Source of the DNA: Mycobacteriaceae bacterium
GTDB lineage: Bacteria > Actinomycetota > Actinomycetes > Mycobacteriales > Mycobacteriaceae
Assembly (NCBI GenBank): GCA_019749805.1
Contig: JAIEPH010000029.1
Location: 1-43,053, forward strand
Direction: 5' to 3'
DNA length: 43,053 nt
Below, one piece after another: positions 42,981-43,053 of the stretch. Every line of letters starts with the position of its first letter. Positions within the stretch are counted from its first letter, which is position 1. The notes beneath the pieces were generated by a model, which was not told the DNA's origin, ran no database searches, and was given only the letters and a program-made list of their open reading frames with translations. A program made the translations under genes and the position numbers.

Positions 42981-43053
42981 GGGGGACCCGTTTGGTGGTC
43001 CAGTCGCTATGCGACTTGGGGTTGATGGGTCGTGGTCCACTGTAGAGCGAACT
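42978..43053. repeat. Right copy of 76-bp terminal inverted repeat (IS edge)
   Basis: Exact reverse complement of bases 1-76. Its first three bases are the TGA that ends the ATPase gene. Confidence 0.85.

Noticed and set aside
1..43053. Whole window as a composite transposon
   Set aside because: It includes core genes (galU, moeA, tRNA) and a separate integrated element; two repeat edges at contig ends are more simply an assembly break.

Overview
The window is chromosomal DNA from a mycobacterium, probably a rapid-growing or other non-tuberculous species. The evidence is the high G+C content, a full-length MspA-type porin with three further MspA-family proteins, and homologues of M. tuberculosis Rv0846c-Rv0849 (mmcO, lpqS, cysK2, MFS), Rv3273 (SulP-carbonic anhydrase) and the Rv0991c-Rv0996 core block. 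The two window ends carry the same 76 bp in opposite orientation, apparently the edge of an insertion sequence, and each copy truncates a gene. The window is therefore best read as a contig whose two ends run into copies of one repeat.

Layout. 1-32858 is accessory, repeatedly rearranged DNA. It holds a truncated cation/Ca2+ exchanger; an istB relic; an MspA porin behind a perfect Zur-type palindrome; an IS21-family element broken by an intact IS256-family element with an 8-bp target duplication; an MPT63-like secreted protein with a Cys/Met-rich tail; IS3 relics; a hydrolase lacking its N-terminus; a SulP-carbonic anhydrase fusion; a tandem pair of MspA-family genes followed by a proline-rich secreted protein; an intact IS3 element; a DUF305 lipoprotein; the multicopper oxidase MmcO; a two-component system whose response regulator has lost its DNA-binding domain; lpqS-cysK2-MFS; another MspA-family/proline-rich pair; a Gly/His-repeat secreted protein; and a second, inverted cysK2/lpqS module. 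32640-32858 is a scrambled scar made of pieces of mscL and of the start of the SAF-domain gene. It marks the junction with core chromosome.

32859-38950 is conserved mycobacterial core: SAF-domain protein, FmdB-type zinc ribbon, 5-formyl-THF cyclo-ligase, galU, moeA/glp, a rimJ-type acetyltransferase, the membrane protein GlpR/Rv0996 and tRNA-Ala(CGC). From 38951 on, a prophage or integrative element starts at the tRNA 3' end: integrase, repressor, excisionase-like gene, small genes and an ATPase cut off by the right terminal repeat.

How the genes fit together. Much of the accessory part deals with metals at the cell envelope. MmcO, DUF305, LpqS, CysK2 and the Cys/Met- or His-rich secreted proteins point to copper (MmcO, LpqS and CysK2 belong to or sit beside the copper-responsive RicR regulon in M. 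tuberculosis). The Zur box points to zinc control of a porin. The histidine kinase has a His-rich extracytoplasmic loop. This shared role is inferred from gene content and was not tested.
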